Shown here in pieces: positions 19,601 to 22,600 of a stretch of 24,620 bases of DNA. Location of the stretch: contig MU647420.1 of assembly GCA_026770585.1 (NCBI GenBank), positions 72,628-97,247 of the forward strand. Reading direction: 5' to 3'. A program made the position numbers and the translations under genes. Each line of letters starts with the position of its first letter. Within the stretch, counting starts at the first letter, position 1. The stretch comes from Baffinella frigidus (taxonomy: Eukaryota > Cryptophyceae > Cryptomonadales > Baffinellaceae). The notes beneath the pieces were generated by a model. That model saw nothing but the letters and a program-made list of their open reading frames with translations, was not told the origin of the DNA and searched no databases.

Positions 19601-22600
19601 TGTAGCGGGTGTGGGTGCGTGTCATCTCTGGAGGCAACGCTCGATTCTGTGTCGGGAGGGCATTCTGCCGCGCTGCAGGCGGTCTAAACCCTACACCCTG
19701 AACCCTCAATCCTACGTGCGTTGTCGTATCCTGTTGGTTGCTCTTTCAACGGCGGCGGGTGCATCTCAACGGCAGTCCGGGGCCATCTGTCCCGAGGCGG
19801 GCCCATGTCCCGAGGCGGGCCCATGTCCCGAGGCGGGATGACGCAGGTCCTGAGGAGGGCCCGACACCCCGCAGGCGGTCGATGAGTTGGAGCAAGTGCG
19901 CGCCGAGGGGGCCGAGGCTGCTCAGCGCGAGGCGATGCTCCAGGTCGCTATCTTAAGGGTGGTGTAAGTCATCTTAGCTTCAACATAGCTTTTTCTTGGT
20001 ATGAAACAACCCCTGAGATAGCCCCGACGTTCGCGCCGAGGGAGCAGAAGCTGATCCAGGGTTTGCTCCTCATTCTAACTCTGCCTAAGTCATTTCGCTG
20101 ACTATGCGTAAGTCGACATGCTGGGTTTGCGGTACAAATTCGTCAAGTTTGGAGCCGAGGGGGCAGAGGCTGCTCAGCGCACGGGGATGCTCCAGGTCGA
20201 ATGCGAAGCCACATTTAATTCACAATACCGTTATTTGTTTGAGTATGATATCTTAGTCTCGACAAAGCTTTTCCGTAATACAAAATCACCCCTAAAATAG
20301 CCCATTTGTTTTTGAAAAGAAGCTCCCCGCCTGTCTTTTTCGCTACAACCCAGCATTTCACAACTTAATAATAGTCAGCCAACCCGACTGATGCTAAGCT
20401 GGGTCTTTCGATGCTGACACGGCCATCATTTTCTGCAGAATGGTGTGTCCCACAGAATTTGGGCGTGGATCTCGTGTATAGTGGTGGATGAATTCTGGGG
20501 GTTATTTTCTCCTCTGAAGATTTATCATTATCTTCTCTAAACATCACTCACTCCCCTAAATCCTAATCCCTAATTCGCAAAGCCTAAACCCTACACCCTA
20601 CACACTGCACCCAAACTCTGAACCCTGAACCCTAAACCCTAAACCCTCAACCCTTAACCCTGATTCTAAACCCTAAACCCTAAACCCCAAACCCTAATAC
20701 AGAAAGAGCTAGAAGCAGCAGAAGCGGAAAGGAAGGAGGGCGAGGCCACGGTACACGCTCAACCTGCACCCTCGACCCCACACCTCAACCCTCAACCCTC
20801 AACCCCACACCCTTAACCCTTAACCCCAAACCCCACACCCCAAACCACAAACCCCAGACCCCACCCCCCAAACCCCAAACCCCACACCCAAAACGTTAAA
20901 CACGGAGTTTCGGGGCCACGGTTGTGGGGGCACTTTGTGCGGAGGATTCCGTGTGTAGTGCTGACCTCCTTACCTCCTTACCATTCCGTGTGTAGTGCTG
21001 ACCTCCTTGGGGATAGGTGGCCGGGTACGTGACTGAAAGGGCCTTCCTGCGCGAGGAGCTTCAGAAGGAACGTGCCTTGCGCGACGATCTTGCGGCACAG
21101 GTTGCGACCCTCAACCCTCAACTCTCAACCCCCAGCCCTGAAAGTTGAACCTTGAACCCTAAACCCTAAACCCTAAACCCCAATCCCCGAACCCCAAACC
21201 CCAAACCCCAAAACCCCAAACCCCAGACCCCAGACCCCAGACCCCGAACCCCGAACCCCAAACCCCGAACCCCAAACCCCAAACCCCAAACCCCAAACCC
21301 CCAACCCCAAACCCCAGACCCCAAACACCAAACACCAAACCCTGCCCCCTAACCCCTCTAAAACAAAACGGTGTGGCACCCTCATCTCCAAACCGTAGCA
21401 GGTGGCGGGGCTCGATGCGCAATCGCGAGAGCAGGAGGAACACAAGGCAGAGGGCGAGAGAGTCAAGGCGGCGCTCGCCAAAGAGGTGGAGAGGTTGATG
21501 GCGGAGGGGACGGGGCTGCGTGAGTCGCTTGTGTTAGCGCGCGCCGGTGTGGGGGGCGATACGGGGGCGGAGGGTGACAAGGGGGCGGAGGTTGAGAGGT
21601 TGCGGGGGGAGGTGGCCGCGCTGAAGGTGGAGGGGGAGGAGGGGAGGAAGGAGGTGGAGAGGGTGACGGGTGAGATGCAGGCGGAGCGTGACGCGCTGCG
21701 TGGGCAGGCTCGCAACCTTCAGGAAGAGGCGGCGGGGCTTAGGGCAGAGCTGGGGAGGGCGCGCGAGGAGGGGGCGCGGGGGGGGGTTGCACGGGTAGGT
21801 GGGGAGGCTGACACTTTGAGAAGCGAAGCTGGGGATCCTGAGCGGGTGGGGGGTGAGGTTGCCGCGGCTTCGGGGGAGGCTGACACTAGTCGGGAGGACG
21901 CTTCGGAAGGGCTTGCGGCACATGTGGATGTGTCAGGGGGAGAGGCTGACACTTCCCGGGAGGAGGTGAGCACACTGCGGGGGGAGGTTGCGCGGCTGGG
22001 AGAGGAGGCTGGGGCGGCACGCGAGGAGGCTCGTAACCTGCGGGAAGAGGCTGAAGCGCTTCGGGGGGAGGTGGGGACACTGCGGGAGGAACTCGCGCGG
22101 GAAGGTGGTGGACAAGATGAGGATGTTGCACGCCGGGCGTCGTTGGAGGAGGAGGTGCGCACTCTGCAGGAGCACCTTGCGCTTGCGGTGGGGGCAAAAG
22201 GCGATGATGAGATGGCACGGGGGGCGTCGATTGCTGAGGTCGATGTCCTCAAGGAGGAGGCTAGCAAGGCACGGGCGGAGGTGGTCACGCTGCGGGGGGA
22301 GCTCGCGCGTGTGGAGGGGGGGATGGTGGAAGAGCAGACCCGGAGGGTGGGGCTGGAGGCGGATTTGGCGGTGTTGCGGGGGGAGGAGGAGGAGGGGCGA
22401 AAGGAGACGCAGGCAGAGAAGGAGAGGGCGGAGGTGGAGGTGAAAACTCTGAGAGAAGAGCTGGCGCGCCTGGGGAAGGAGGGGGTGGAGGAGGGGGGGA
22501 GGATGGCGGCGTTGGTGGAGGAGGGGGCGGCGCTGCGGGAGCAAGTTGCACGGGCAGATGGGGAGTCAGACGCGTCCCGTGCGGAGGCCAGCACTCTGCG

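Noticed and set aside
21159-21443. Proteins with repeated VWGLGFGVWGLG-like motifs on the minus strand
   Set aside because: These are translations of the CCCCAAA array and occur wherever such arrays lie (also near 15503-15739 and 24044-24610). They are not genes.
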